Virus record (IMG/VR): IMGVR_UViG_3300025655_000030
Span: 1-64,000 of that record
From: a virus
Length of the DNA: 64,000 nt
Strand: one strand, 5' to 3'
Below, piece by piece: positions 16,021-24,747 of this stretch (positions within the stretch are counted from its first letter, which is position 1; each line of letters opens with the position of its first letter). The position numbers and the translations under genes were made by a program. The notes under the pieces were generated by a model. That model worked only from the letters and a program-made list of their open reading frames with translations. It was not told the origin of the DNA and searched no databases.

Positions 16021-17100
16021 ATGAAATTTGGTCGTTTTGATATCCAAAAAGCTGTAACTCGTGATTTAGGTGATTTAAACCATTTGCACGATATGACAGG
16101 TGCTTTACGTACATCCCCTAATTTACCTAACCTATTGACTACACTTATTGGTGATAGTTTCAATGTTGAGTTTCTAAGCACTGATACTTTTGAACATGAT
16201 GTAACTAACCAGCGTGTTAGTGAGATTAAAGATAAGTCTTTCCATGAGCGTGGTAATTACTTTGATGCGCGTGAGCAAACCAAGACCCACCTTTTTAAAG
16301 TACCTTCTTTTGGTATTGCTTCTCACATTCGTCCTCGTGATGCTCTTAAAGCTCGTGTGGCTGGGACTAAAGACCAACTTGAGAATATTGAGAGTTTGGT
16401 TCAGAAAGACATTCGTGATATGCGTAACTCATTTGCGTTGTTACAAGAACGTGCAATTGCTTATACTATCACTGCTGGCGGTTTGTATGTTCCTAATGGT
16501 TCTGTAGCTTCTACTGACTTCTACTTAGAGTATACAGGTACAGCAGCAAGTTCACGTCCTAGTGTTGACTTCACACTTGGTACAGCTACTAGTTATCCTC
16601 GTGAAGCTGGTGAAAAAGCTCGTCAAATGATTGCAGATAGTCTTTTAGATGGTCAGTCAGTAGATGGTTATGTAGCATTATGTGGTCGTGACTTCTTTAA
16701 CAAGCGTATTAAGCATCCTAAAGAAGAACAAGCTATGGTAGACCGTAGTGGTATCGCTGGTCAAGATCCTTTGATTCAACGTCTAGCTAACTACTCACAA
16801 CAATACCGTATGTATCGTGGTGCTGATGATATTCTATATATCCAGTATGATGCTCGTATTGGTGGTACACCTCTAGTTGCTGACGGTGAGTGTTTTATCA
16901 TGCCTGTCAACACTTCTGGTATCTTTACTCAAGCTTTTGCTCCTGCTGAGACTATGACTTACGTCAACACTATCGCAGAACGTGAATATGCTTGGAAAGT
17001 GGAAGATGAGTTCAGCGGTACTAAGTTGTTCATGGAGTCTAACTTCGGGATCTACTTACAGAATCCTAACAGCATCATCAAAGGTACTTCAAGTAACTAA
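16021..17100 (+). CDS. major capsid protein (gpE-like)
   Basis: 359 aa. The sequence has the layout of the major capsid protein E family: a short N-arm, LIGDSFNVEFLSTDTFEHD, and then KTHLFKVPSFGIASHIRPRD. A central helix (VQKDIRDMRNSFALLQERA) carries the capsid spine helix. The C-terminal half has FIMPVNTSGIFTQAFAPAET. An intrinsic terminator follows directly. The ribosome site is ACGGAG. Confidence 0.92.
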   Translation: MKFGRFDIQKAVTRDLGDLNHLHDMTGALRTSPNLPNLLTTLIGDSFNVEFLSTDTFEHDVTNQRVSEIKDKSFHERGNYFDAREQTKTHLFKVPSFGIASHIRPRDALKARVAGTKDQLENIESLVQKDIRDMRNSFALLQERAIAYTITAGGLYVPNGSVASTDFYLEYTGTAASSRPSVDFTLGTATSYPREAGEKARQMIADSLLDGQSVDGYVALCGRDFFNKRIKHPKEEQAMVDRSGIAGQDPLIQRLANYSQQYRMYRGADDILYIQYDARIGGTPLVADGECFIMPVNTSGIFTQAFAPAETMTYVNTIAEREYAWKVEDEFSGTKLFMESNFGIYLQNPNSIIKGTSSN

Positions 17101-17114
17101 TATGTTGTTAAATA

Positions 17115-17139
17115 GGGGGCTTAATAGCCCCCTTCTTTT
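17115..17139 (+). terminator. intrinsic terminator after capsid gene
   Basis: GGGGGCT, loop TAAT, AGCCCCC, then TTCTTTT. The stem is 7 bp and GC-rich in otherwise AT-rich DNA. It would lower transcription after the highly expressed capsid gene. Confidence 0.9.
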
Positions 17140-17154
17140 ACTAAGGGAAAATAA

Positions 17155-17598
17155 GTGATAGATATAAATTTTATAGATAAAAATTCTTTAGTGAGAGCTA
17201 ACATAGGTGATGCAACAGGGGAGTTTGTTAGTGAGGAAACTATAACTACCGCCCTATTGTCAGTAGACAATAATGTTAATAAAGCCTCCGTGTTAGTAAT
17301 GGAAGCTATGTTAACATGGTTTAGCACTCTCGCAGAGAAAGAGATTGTTGACGAAGTAGAGGTTACATACGGTAATCTTTATAATAAATATAAAGTAGTT
17401 TTAGATAATTTTAAATCTAAGGTATATGCTAAAAACAGGATACCAATTCTGATAGGTGGAGTATCCCTAGAAGAGAAGAACAGAATTAACGAGGATTTGG
17501 ATACTGTAAGTCCTTTTGATTATTCCGATTGGGATAGGTTAGTAAATAGAACTAAATTGTTTAGTGAGGATGAGAACCCTAACTATGGGCAATATTAG
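17155..17598 (+). CDS. putative head-tail connector (head completion) protein
   Basis: 147 aa from GTG at 17155, 16 bases after the terminator. It is mostly helical, with VLVMEAMLTWFSTLAEKE in the centre and an acidic C-terminus. No family is recognised directly. Placement right after the capsid gene and before neck genes is that of the gp6/gp16-type adaptor in other tailed phages. Confidence 0.55.
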   Translation: MIDINFIDKNSLVRANIGDATGEFVSEETITTALLSVDNNVNKASVLVMEAMLTWFSTLAEKEIVDEVEVTYGNLYNKYKVVLDNFKSKVYAKNRIPILIGGVSLEEKNRINEDLDTVSPFDYSDWDRLVNRTKLFSEDENPNYGQY

Positions 17599-18061
17599 AC
17601 GAACAACACGAAATTTAGAAAAACTAATTTTAAAGATTAAAAAGTTAGCGGAAAGTAATGTAGAAAGTGGTTATTTTATAGAGCAAGGTGATCACCCCGA
17701 AGCTGGTATACCTTTCGTTAGTTTAATGTATAAACATGCAATGGGAGCAGGTGAACTACATGCTAGAGATCCTTTACCTGTAACCTCCAACATTATGAAG
17801 ATTGGTAGCTTTCAAAAAAATGCTCATAACAATTTATCCAAGTATCTGTACACCTCAAGTAGATTATCCACACTGTTAGATAAAACAGGTAAAGAGATAA
17901 CTCTAATAGCGACTAGTACGTTTGGCTCTACCTCATATTATCAACCAAACTCCCCTCAGTGGGCTGAGATTAAAGGTGATAATACCCCATTAGTATATGA
18001 AGGTCATCTTAGAGATGCTTGGTCTTACAGAACTAGTGATAATCAATTTATAAGAAAATAG
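17585..18061 (+). CDS. tail completion / minor structural protein (HK97 gp10 or Mu gpG-like)
   Basis: 158 aa from ATG 17585 (overlaps the end of the previous gene). The C-terminal NSPQWAEIKGD, PLVYEGHLRDAWSYR pattern is typical of neck proteins in which Pro-Leu-x-x-x-Gly-His-Leu-x-x-Ala is conserved. They sit at the head-tail junction. An earlier in-frame start at 17564 lies inside the previous gene and is less likely. Confidence 0.7.
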   Translation: MGNIRRTTRNLEKLILKIKKLAESNVESGYFIEQGDHPEAGIPFVSLMYKHAMGAGELHARDPLPVTSNIMKIGSFQKNAHNNLSKYLYTSSRLSTLLDKTGKEITLIATSTFGSTSYYQPNSPQWAEIKGDNTPLVYEGHLRDAWSYRTSDNQFIRK

Positions 18062-18072
18062 AGGGTCTGTCA

Positions 18073-18432
18073 ATGAGATTATTTAATAAACAGATCACTA
18101 TTTTTAGAGACTTAAGTGACTCAGGTTATTATGACGAAAATGAGAAATGGGTAGATGGTGTATCTAGTACTCCTGTTCGTATCGTTGGAAGTATACAACC
18201 GTATGGAAAAGGGCATACTAAAAATGAGTTACCAGATGGTGTAAGGACTGACGATGTGGTCATATTGAGAAGTAAAAGTAAACTAGTCACTCAAGATGAC
18301 TTATTAAAAACCACTCCCGATGAGATGGAATACTTGGGTGCTACTTACCAATGTTTCACTGCTGATAAATGGTCACAAGGATTAAGGTCTGATCACTATA
18401 TGGGTATATTCATAAGGAAAGATAAATTATGA
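18073..18432 (+). CDS. putative head-tail adaptor protein
   Basis: 119 aa. A beta-rich small protein with IVGSIQPYGKG, LRSKSKL and MEYLGATYQCFTADKWSQG, which resembles head-closure/adaptor proteins of the phage head-tail joining type. Placement in the neck cluster agrees. Its stop overlaps the next start by four bases. Confidence 0.6.
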   Translation: MRLFNKQITIFRDLSDSGYYDENEKWVDGVSSTPVRIVGSIQPYGKGHTKNELPDGVRTDDVVILRSKSKLVTQDDLLKTTPDEMEYLGATYQCFTADKWSQGLRSDHYMGIFIRKDKL

Positions 18433-19019
18433 ATATGAACATTAAAGGTATAAAACTAGCGTTAGTTGATATCACGAGACAATTGATAGGAAGTAGTTTA
18501 TCACAAATACCCGCTGGAAACAATACAACTAAAGCTGCTGTCATTCTTAATAGAGCCGCTGGCAATAAGCCTAAGTTTCCTTACGCTATAGTAGACTGTA
18601 TAGGAGTTGACTCTATAGGTTATTCATCCTTGAATAACTACATGAATGAGGATGATGAGCAAGTAGATGAATTCAGTCATGTTGGCAGATTCACCATACA
18701 AGTTAGTGGTTCAACAGACGACGATGTTCAAAGTTTAATTGTTAATCTCCGTAGTAAGTTATTCACTTCGAAAGGTTTGTCCCTTATAGACAGCATACCT
18801 AATACTGGTTTACTAAGTATAGAACCTGCAACATTCTTTCCATCATTTATGGTCACAGACTATGAAGAAGCATCCAGAATAATAATAAACTTTTCCATAA
18901 ACGATATATACACAGATGACACTGTTGGTACATTGGAGTCTATTGACTTGGATGGTGAACTTTATAAAGACTTTTCACAAGACGATACTCCTCTGAGTAT
19001 TAACACAATCGCCCCTTAA
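18429..19019 (+). CDS. putative neck / tail terminator protein
   Basis: 196 aa. The region with KPKFPYAIVDC, then GRFTIQVSGSTDDDVQSLI and a C-terminal strand RIIINFSINDIYTD, follows the pattern of tail terminator (LIC_12616 or gp12-like) proteins. These form a ring closing the tail tube end. It is immediately before the sheath gene, the usual position. Confidence 0.65.
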   Translation: MNMNIKGIKLALVDITRQLIGSSLSQIPAGNNTTKAAVILNRAAGNKPKFPYAIVDCIGVDSIGYSSLNNYMNEDDEQVDEFSHVGRFTIQVSGSTDDDVQSLIVNLRSKLFTSKGLSLIDSIPNTGLLSIEPATFFPSFMVTDYEEASRIIINFSINDIYTDDTVGTLESIDLDGELYKDFSQDDTPLSINTIAP

Positions 19020-19035
19020 AACTAGGAGTTTATAA

Positions 19036-20376
19036 ATGGCATATCAAGACATTGCAAATATTAACATATCTTTGCAAACATCGGGAGTAACGTCAATAGG
19101 CTTTGGTACACCATTGTTTATTACGTCTAGTCGATACTTCCCAGAGCGAGTTCGTTCTTACAGTTCTATTACAGAAGCTGCTGAGGATTTACCTACAAGC
19201 TCTAACGCTTATAAAGCTGTAGCAGCTTTTTTAAGTAACACACCTTCACCATCTGTTGTTAAGATTGGTCGTAGAGAAGCAGATTTAGAATTAACTGTAT
19301 TAACAGGCTCTACATCCGCATCATTGACTTTCTATGCCTCTGACGGTACAGATACTTTCGCTTTACCTGTCAATATTACATCCGCTGCTGATGCCTCTGC
19401 TGTAGCTACAGCTATTGCTGCTGCTATTGAGGGTGATAGTGATATTGGTGCATTAGTTGTTGCTACAGCATCCTCTGGTACAGTCAGTGTTGACGTAGCT
19501 AACTCTAACTATACATTCTGGGTTAAGAATTTATCATCTAGCTTATCAGAGGAATACACCTCAACAGAGACAGCTAGTGAGGTTATGGCAGCTTTAGATG
19601 CTGAAGATAGCGATTTCTATTTTGTCACAGCAGATGACCATACACAGACATTTGTACTAGCATTAGCTGCTGATGTAGAAGCTCGTACTAAAATGTACTT
19701 CTTCTCAAGTCAAGAGCAAGCAAGTATCGCTACATATAATGAAGGTGCTGCTACAGACACTCTAGGTAAGATTGCTGATGTAGGGTATAACCGCACTAAA
19801 GGTATGTTTTCAGATGTTGCTGACACTACATTCCCTGAATGTGTATATGTTGGGTATAACTCTGTATTTGACGCAGGTAGTGTAGCTTGGTCAAACTTGC
19901 AATTAACAATTGCTCCTGCTAAAGACCCTCTAACTGGTGCAGTTTTAAGCACTACCCAGAAGTCTAACCTCAATGACCGTAAAGCTGCTTATGTAGAGAA
20001 GAAAGGCGGTTTGAATGTACTGAGAGGTGGTAAGGTTGCTAGTGGTGAATACATAGATGTTATTCGCGGTAGAGATAACTTAGACGTAGATTTAGATACG
20101 GCATACACTAATTTATTAGTTAATCAACAAGGCAGTAAAATTCCTTATAATGATACTGGTATTTCTAAGTTAGAAGCTACTTGTAAAGGTATTCTAAACT
20201 TGTATGTTAATCGCGGATTTATTAACAGTAACTATATCCTAAACTTCCCTAAATCAGATGCAATTCCATTAGTTGATAAACAAGCTCGTATCTACCGTCA
20301 AGGTTCATTCCAAGCTGAACTTACAGGCGCTATTTTGTTTGTAGAATTGACTGGCACACTGTCTTTAGACTTATAA
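19036..20376 (+). CDS. contractile tail sheath protein (DUF3383-like)
   Basis: 446 aa. The N-terminal region reads ITSSRYFPERVRSYSSITEA, with an inserted beta domain (about residues 85-180), and then VEARTKMYFFSSQEQ and FPECVYVGYNS. The C-terminus contains GILNLYVNRGFI and YRQGSFQAELTGAILFVE. This fits the DUF3383 group of sheath proteins, so the phage has a contractile tail. It is followed directly by a tube protein of the matching DUF3277 type. Confidence 0.88.
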   Translation: MAYQDIANINISLQTSGVTSIGFGTPLFITSSRYFPERVRSYSSITEAAEDLPTSSNAYKAVAAFLSNTPSPSVVKIGRREADLELTVLTGSTSASLTFYASDGTDTFALPVNITSAADASAVATAIAAAIEGDSDIGALVVATASSGTVSVDVANSNYTFWVKNLSSSLSEEYTSTETASEVMAALDAEDSDFYFVTADDHTQTFVLALAADVEARTKMYFFSSQEQASIATYNEGAATDTLGKIADVGYNRTKGMFSDVADTTFPECVYVGYNSVFDAGSVAWSNLQLTIAPAKDPLTGAVLSTTQKSNLNDRKAAYVEKKGGLNVLRGGKVASGEYIDVIRGRDNLDVDLDTAYTNLLVNQQGSKIPYNDTGISKLEATCKGILNLYVNRGFINSNYILNFPKSDAIPLVDKQARIYRQGSFQAELTGAILFVELTGTLSLDL

Positions 20377-20390
20377 TAGAGGAAATATAA

Positions 20391-20915
20391 ATGGCTGAAA
20401 CACAAAAGGTCTGGAGTCCCGCTAAAACTAACGTAAACTGGGGCGGCACTTTCACCTTTAAGGGTTTTGCAGAGGGTACTTTTATTACTTCCTCTCGCAA
20501 TACCGACAATACAAGACAAGTAGTAGGGGCGCATGGTGATGTAGCTCTTACATTAAATGCTGATAGAACAGGTACAGTGACTGTCACATTACTACAGACC
20601 AGCGAAACTAATCGTATCTTAGCTAGTATTCAAGCTGCACAAGATGAAACTGGAGAATTATACAGAGCTGACTTAACTATTTCTGACCAAAGTGGTAGTA
20701 ACTTAGTAGATGCTCAAGCTTGTCATATTATGACTACACCAGAGAATGCTTTGTCGGATGACCAAACATCAAAAACTTGGGTATTCTATAGTGAAAAATT
20801 GACATATCTGCCTGTTCCAACTGGATATATCAAAACTGTATCAGAAGAAGCTAGGGCAAACAACTCACTGAGTGCTATTAGAACGGCTAGTGAAGCGCTT
20901 AAGAATCTAGCTTAA
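20391..20915 (+). CDS. tail tube protein (DUF3277-like)
   Basis: 174 aa. The beta-barrel pattern WGGTFTFKGFAEGTFITSSR, then GDVALTLNADRTGTVTVTLL, QTSETNRILASIQAA and SNLVDAQACHIM is that of DUF3277 tube proteins. It would form the inner tube within the sheath encoded just before it. It is followed by an intrinsic terminator. Confidence 0.87.
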   Translation: MAETQKVWSPAKTNVNWGGTFTFKGFAEGTFITSSRNTDNTRQVVGAHGDVALTLNADRTGTVTVTLLQTSETNRILASIQAAQDETGELYRADLTISDQSGSNLVDAQACHIMTTPENALSDDQTSKTWVFYSEKLTYLPVPTGYIKTVSEEARANNSLSAIRTASEALKNLA

Positions 20916-20934
20916 CATTGTAGGTGAAATTATT

Positions 20935-20957
20935 AAAGGGCTTTATTGCCCTTTTTT
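20935..20957 (+). terminator. intrinsic terminator after tube gene
   Basis: AAAGGGC, loop TTTATT, GCCCTTT and a run of T. The stem is 7 bp. It separates the abundant sheath and tube genes from the low-abundance chaperone and tape-measure genes. Confidence 0.85.
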
Positions 20958-20977
20958 ACTATTAGGAGGAGATTAAA

Positions 20978-21469
20978 ATGAGTTTTAAAGAACAACAATC
21001 TAAATATATGAGAGACGGTAAATTAAGTTCTGGTAAGAAGTTTACAGTAAAGATACTACGAACTATGGCTGGTATTACCGTTGCCAGAAAGTTGAATAAG
21101 ATTATATTACCTCTGATTGGAGGTGGTGCTGATGGTTTAAAACATGATGACTATATTCATGGTGCTCCGCAGTCTTTCACTAACCTAGCCTTACTATTAT
21201 GTGAACAACTAGACAAAGCTCAAATTGAGGATTTAATTATAGTGTTATTAGAGGATTTATCTATTGATGGTAAAGACGTTAATATAGATGACTATTTTGC
21301 AGCCAATTATGGTGAGTTAGTAGAGATACTAGAATTCTCTTTAAAGGAGAACTTTGGAAGTTTTTTTACGGGAAAGGGTATACAAGCCCTTTTGACAAAG
21401 AAAATCAAGGGTCTTTGGGACAACACTCAATCAGAGTTATCGGACAAATCAGAGACGGAACTAGATTAA
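20978..21469 (+). CDS. tail assembly chaperone, unshifted product (lambda gpG-like)
   Basis: 163 aa, helical, between tube and tape-measure genes. The AGGAGG ribosome site is strong. A second open frame (-1) overlaps its 3' end and extends to 21642. A lambda-type slippery heptamer lies at 21370-21376 in the correct phase, so most ribosomes would make this form and some a longer fusion. These chaperones coat the tape measure during tail assembly. Placement, length and frameshift signal give the call; sequence family was not otherwise identified. Confidence 0.82.
   Translation: MSFKEQQSKYMRDGKLSSGKKFTVKILRTMAGITVARKLNKIILPLIGGGADGLKHDDYIHGAPQSFTNLALLLCEQLDKAQIEDLIIVLLEDLSIDGKDVNIDDYFAANYGELVEILEFSLKENFGSFFTGKGIQALLTKKIKGLWDNTQSELSDKSETELD
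21361..21376 (+). promoter_or_regulatory. programmed -1 frameshift site
   Basis: The zero-frame codons are agT TTT TTT acG GGA AAG. They contain two in-phase slippery heptamers: T-TTT-TTT at 21361-21367 and G-GGA-AAG at 21370-21376. The second is the same heptamer used by lambda G/GT. A -1 slip moves into a frame open without stop to 21642. Confidence 0.85.
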
Positions 21470-21642
21470 GTGAAGATGAGTCTTTAATTTATTATGTATA
21501 TCGGTCTAAATATAATAAAGAGACTTTACATTACTTAAAAGAAGGTATGTCATTAAATGAGTTCTTAGTTCATCTTGATTTTATTAGCCAACAAGAGGAT
21601 CTTGAATATGCGGTACATAAAGACCAAACACAAAATAAGTAG
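21376..21642 (+). CDS. tail assembly chaperone, -1 frameshift extension (gpGT-like T part)
   Basis: After the slip the reading continues GYTSPFDKENQ and adds about 88 residues (LSEDESLIYYVYRSKYNKET, then MSLNEFLVHLDFISQQ). An isolated TTG start at 21415 is not needed. In lambda the T part contacts the tube protein while G coats the tape measure. The same division is inferred here. It lies directly before the tape-measure gene. Confidence 0.8.
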   Translation, partial: GYTSPFDKENQGSLGQHSIRVIGQIRDGTRLSEDESLIYYVYRSKYNKETLHYLKEGMSLNEFLVHLDFISQQEDLEYAVHKDQTQNK

Positions 21643-21650
21643 GTTATCAA

Positions 21651-22535
21651 ATGAATCAAGGTAACTTAGAAAAGTTTATTATTGACTTAGGATTTTCTGA
21701 TAAGAAAGCCATAACAGGATTAAAATCTTTCTTAAAGAAAGTTGATAATATGAAAGCTAATGTCAAAGTTAATGTTGACAAGAGTTCATTAAATAAAATA
21801 TCTAAAGATATTAAGTCTGCTACTGGGTCTGTAGTAAACCCTTTAAAAATGTCTCCTGAGATGAGTAGCCATGTAAGTAAGTTTCGTAAGAGTGAGGCTG
21901 AGAAACAATTAGCTCATGAGAAAGCCTTACATCATGAACGTAAAAGAAATATAGCCGCTGAGAAAGCTCAAAGGGAAAGAGCTGATAGGTTTAAGAATAG
22001 TTCATTATATCGTAGGATAGCTGATTCAGACCCATCTAGGGCAGAGAGATACTACCAACAAGCTAAGACTGTTAGAGGCAGTAATACACAGTTTGGGACA
22101 TGGCAGACTGATATTAGAAATGCAGAGAAAGCATTAGGAACATTCAACCGAAAACTTAAACAAACAACTGTCATACAAAGAGGATTATCTGACTCTACAA
22201 GAAATATGATAAGGTCATATGCTAGTGTCTATGCTTTAGGTGCTGGAGGTATGGCAATCAATAAGGTAGGTAGAACGTTTGAAGGTGCTGCTGCTGCTAT
22301 GAAAGCTGTCAGTACTGACTCTAAGGAAGCAGAGGCTAACTTAAAGTTTTTAAAAGACGAAGCTAAAAGGTTAGGTCTTGGAGTAGGGGAATCTACTAAG
22401 AACTTTGTTAAGTTAAGAGCTGCAATAGGTGACAAAGCTAGTAATGAGGAAGCTAGGAAAGCTTTTACAAACTTATCTGAAACAGGTACAGTATTTCAGT
22501 TAAGGCCAGAGGAAATGAACAGAACGATTAAGGCT
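21651..22535 (+). CDS. tape measure protein, exon 1 of 2
   Basis: 295 codons. It begins with a 30-residue segment, then a long basic helical region (EKALHHERKRNIAAEKAQRE), a short glycine-rich hydrophobic part (YALGAGGMAINK) and the conserved FKFLKDEAKRLGL-like block seen in lambda-type tape measures. It ends RTIKA at the intron. The spliced protein is 598 aa. At about 1.5 angstrom per residue, a tail near 90 nm is expected, which is a rule-of-thumb inference. Confidence 0.85.
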
Positions 22536-22894
22536 TAATGTTAGGCTCATACATTAGTGATAATGTAAAGAAAACTGGTTTAATTGCTGGAAAGCCCTTA
22601 GAGCTTGTAGATACTAAACAAATATGATAATATGTATTTGTGGCTTAAGAGTAATGTCTTAAGGTATAGTTATAAGTCTACAAGATTGGGTGATCAGCAT
22701 CCACGTTGTCTACTAGAAAGAATTCATAAATAGAGTAGGCATCAGGATCAACGACTATCCGCAAGGAGTAGGCTCAAGTGAGTCGAAAATCCAGCCCTCA
22801 TAAGAGGTGAAGATATAGTCTCTACTTCTATGGAAACATAGAGATGCAAGTAATGTTGCTGGGTGTGATTAACGACCACATTTGAAGATAATAG
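22536..22894 (+). ncRNA. group I intron in tape-measure gene (359 nt, no ORF)
   Basis: The core strings are AATTGCTGGAAAG (P), GATCAGCATCCACG (Q/R), CAACGACTATCC with GGAGTAGG (P7 5' side) and AAGATATAGTC (S), then a P9 hairpin around CTATGGAAACATAG. The exon ends in U at 22535 and the intron ends in G at 22894. Splicing gives IKA-VQQMFSKSG, which restores the conserved QMFSK motif of tape measures. It shares the 3' string GATTAACGACCAC with portal intron 2. Confidence 0.87.
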
Positions 22895-23806
22895 GTACAA
22901 CAAATGTTCAGTAAATCTGGTATTATGGCGGAAGAATTAAAACAACAACTAGGTGATGTTCTTCCTACAGCAATGGTTGCCTTAGAGAAATCTACAGGTA
23001 AAACCTCCACTGAATTATTCAAAATGATGCAGATGGGTCAATTAGGGCAAGAGTACATCATGCCTTTCTTAGATGCTATGGCAGACATGGCTAAAAAGAA
23101 TGGTGCATTAGAATCTGCGTTACTCTCAACAGCTAAAGCTCAAGATAAGTTTATGACTGGTGCTGAGATAGCTGGTAACACTATTTACACATCTGGATTT
23201 GCTGAAGGATTAGGTGAACTATTCAGAAATATGACAGAGGAACTTGAAGGGTCAGAGGATGCTTTAAAGTCTCTAGGGAAAGTGTTCAGAGTATTCTTTA
23301 AAGGAGTTAGCAATCTTATTAATCTTATCACTCCAGCTTTCAGAATGTTGGCTTTAGTAATGGGTAGTGTGGTTGATGCCTTTGAGTGGTTGTTTGGTAA
23401 ACAGATGGGGGACAATATACTAAGTACTGGTGTGATGGTAGGAATGTTAATACTCAAGTTTAAATTACTGACAAAAGCAGCTAAATTATTTGGGTATGAG
23501 TTGAAAATGGCTCTATTACCTCTTACAGCCATCATGGTTATATTAGATGAGTTGTATTCTTTCATGGATGACAGTCGAACCAACAGGATTGAAGAAGTAA
23601 GTGGTATACAAGGGTGGCAATCACTTAATCCATTTCATCCTGTAAATATATCTAATGGGGAGATAGCTATGAAGAACGCTCACCTTCAATATGCCAACAA
23701 TCAACCTATAAATGTCACCGTACCAGTATCAATTGATGGTGTTAAGAAATCAGTTGATGAACAAATGAGTGTAGTGATGGGTAACTCAATGGTAGGTAAC
23801 AGATGA
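22895..23806 (+). CDS. tape measure protein, exon 2 of 2
   Basis: It begins VQQMFSKSGIMAEELKQQLG, the most conserved tape-measure block in lambda-like tails. This confirms the intron boundary. It continues with a helical region and hydrophobic segments (LINLITPAFRMLALVMGSVV and MVGMLILKFKLLTKAAKLFG), as expected for a protein that enters the host membrane during DNA ejection. The ATG at 22904 is internal, not a start. Confidence 0.88.
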   Translation, partial: VQQMFSKSGIMAEELKQQLGDVLPTAMVALEKSTGKTSTELFKMMQMGQLGQEYIMPFLDAMADMAKKNGALESALLSTAKAQDKFMTGAEIAGNTIYTSGFAEGLGELFRNMTEELEGSEDALKSLGKVFRVFFKGVSNLINLITPAFRMLALVMGSVVDAFEWLFGKQMGDNILSTGVMVGMLILKFKLLTKAAKLFGYELKMALLPLTAIMVILDELYSFMDDSRTNRIEEVSGIQGWQSLNPFHPVNISNGEIAMKNAHLQYANNQPINVTVPVSIDGVKKSVDEQMSVVMGNSMVGNR

Positions 23807-24387
23807 TAATATCAGAATTTTATATCGAAACAGTACCCTCTTATGAGGGTGAGTCAGTGGAGTATTATCAACTAACATGTACTACCGACTTCACAATAAC
23901 TCACTCAGGTACAGCTAGTAGTCACCCCACTGTAGATAGGAAAACTATATCCGATTCTTACATAAATCAATCCGTAACTATATCTTGTAATGGAGTGGTT
24001 TCTAATATAGTTAATTTGTCGTTAGATAAAATACAAAGGACAGTTGGTGATAATGTTAATAGCATAGTTGCTCTTAAAGAGACTGGTAATCCATTTACTA
24101 TCCACTATGACTCACAAGTTTCAGGTGAGGGTCTAACTAATTGTGTATTCACATCACTTACATTCACTAAGGGTTCTGGGTATGGTACATCTTATGATGT
24201 TTCTTTTACAGCTCAACAGATACTCAAATCTAGTAAGGTTAGTATTATAGATGAGGAATTTAAGCAAGACAGTAAGGTGAATAGTCAAAGTTCAGGTAAG
24301 AGTACATCAGGTAATACCGCCACTACTGAGGTTAGGTCTAATAGTACACTCAATGCCTTAGCGAAAGCAGCAGGTGGGGATGATTAA
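23803..24387 (+). CDS. tail/baseplate protein following tape measure (Dit-like N-terminal fold suspected)
   Basis: 194 aa, overlapping the tape-measure stop by four bases. It is beta-rich for about 145 residues, with HPTVDRKTISDSYINQSVT, then VNSIVALKETGNPFTIHYDS, which resembles the N-terminal domain of Dit-like proteins. The low-complexity Ser/Thr tail is probably flexible. It likely joins tail tube and hub. The assignment is by position and fold pattern only. Confidence 0.55.
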   Translation: MIISEFYIETVPSYEGESVEYYQLTCTTDFTITHSGTASSHPTVDRKTISDSYINQSVTISCNGVVSNIVNLSLDKIQRTVGDNVNSIVALKETGNPFTIHYDSQVSGEGLTNCVFTSLTFTKGSGYGTSYDVSFTAQQILKSSKVSIIDEEFKQDSKVNSQSSGKSTSGNTATTEVRSNSTLNALAKAAGGDD

Positions 24388-24747
24388 ATGATTAGAATAA
24401 ATAATAGTACAAAACCTTACTCTGAACAAAATGTATCTTTATCTGGGGTATCCTTAACCTTAATCCTTAAATATAATATCATCAACAGTTCATGGTATCT
24501 CGACATTAAAGACCAATCTGGCTCTGTAGAGATTATATCTGGTATTAAAGTTATGAGGAATAGTAATCTAACTGGTAGGTATATCCTTGAAGGTTTTCCT
24601 GACGGGAATATATATTGCCTACAAAATAAAAGTTCTGATGATTTAGTTACTAGGAATAACCTTGGAGCTGATTTAACACACAGTCTTTATTGGTTAACGT
24701 CATTAGAGGAACAGGAGTTTGGTATAGATGGCTACATACAATTATAA
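24388..24747 (+). CDS. baseplate plug-like protein (cyanophage Pam3 gp18 type)
   Basis: 119 aa. A compact all-beta protein with SWYLDIKDQSGSVEIISGIK and LEGFPDGNIYCLQ, resembling the small plug domain described for the Pam3 baseplate. It lies between the tail protein and hub genes and overlaps the hub start by 20 bases. The identification is tentative. Confidence 0.6.
   Translation: MIRINNSTKPYSEQNVSLSGVSLTLILKYNIINSSWYLDIKDQSGSVEIISGIKVMRNSNLTGRYILEGFPDGNIYCLQNKSSDDLVTRNNLGADLTHSLYWLTSLEEQEFGIDGYIQL

Noticed and set aside
22904-23806. Second tape-measure gene starting at ATG 22904
   Set aside because: No ribosome site; the in-frame codons VQQ before it belong to the conserved motif restored by splicing.
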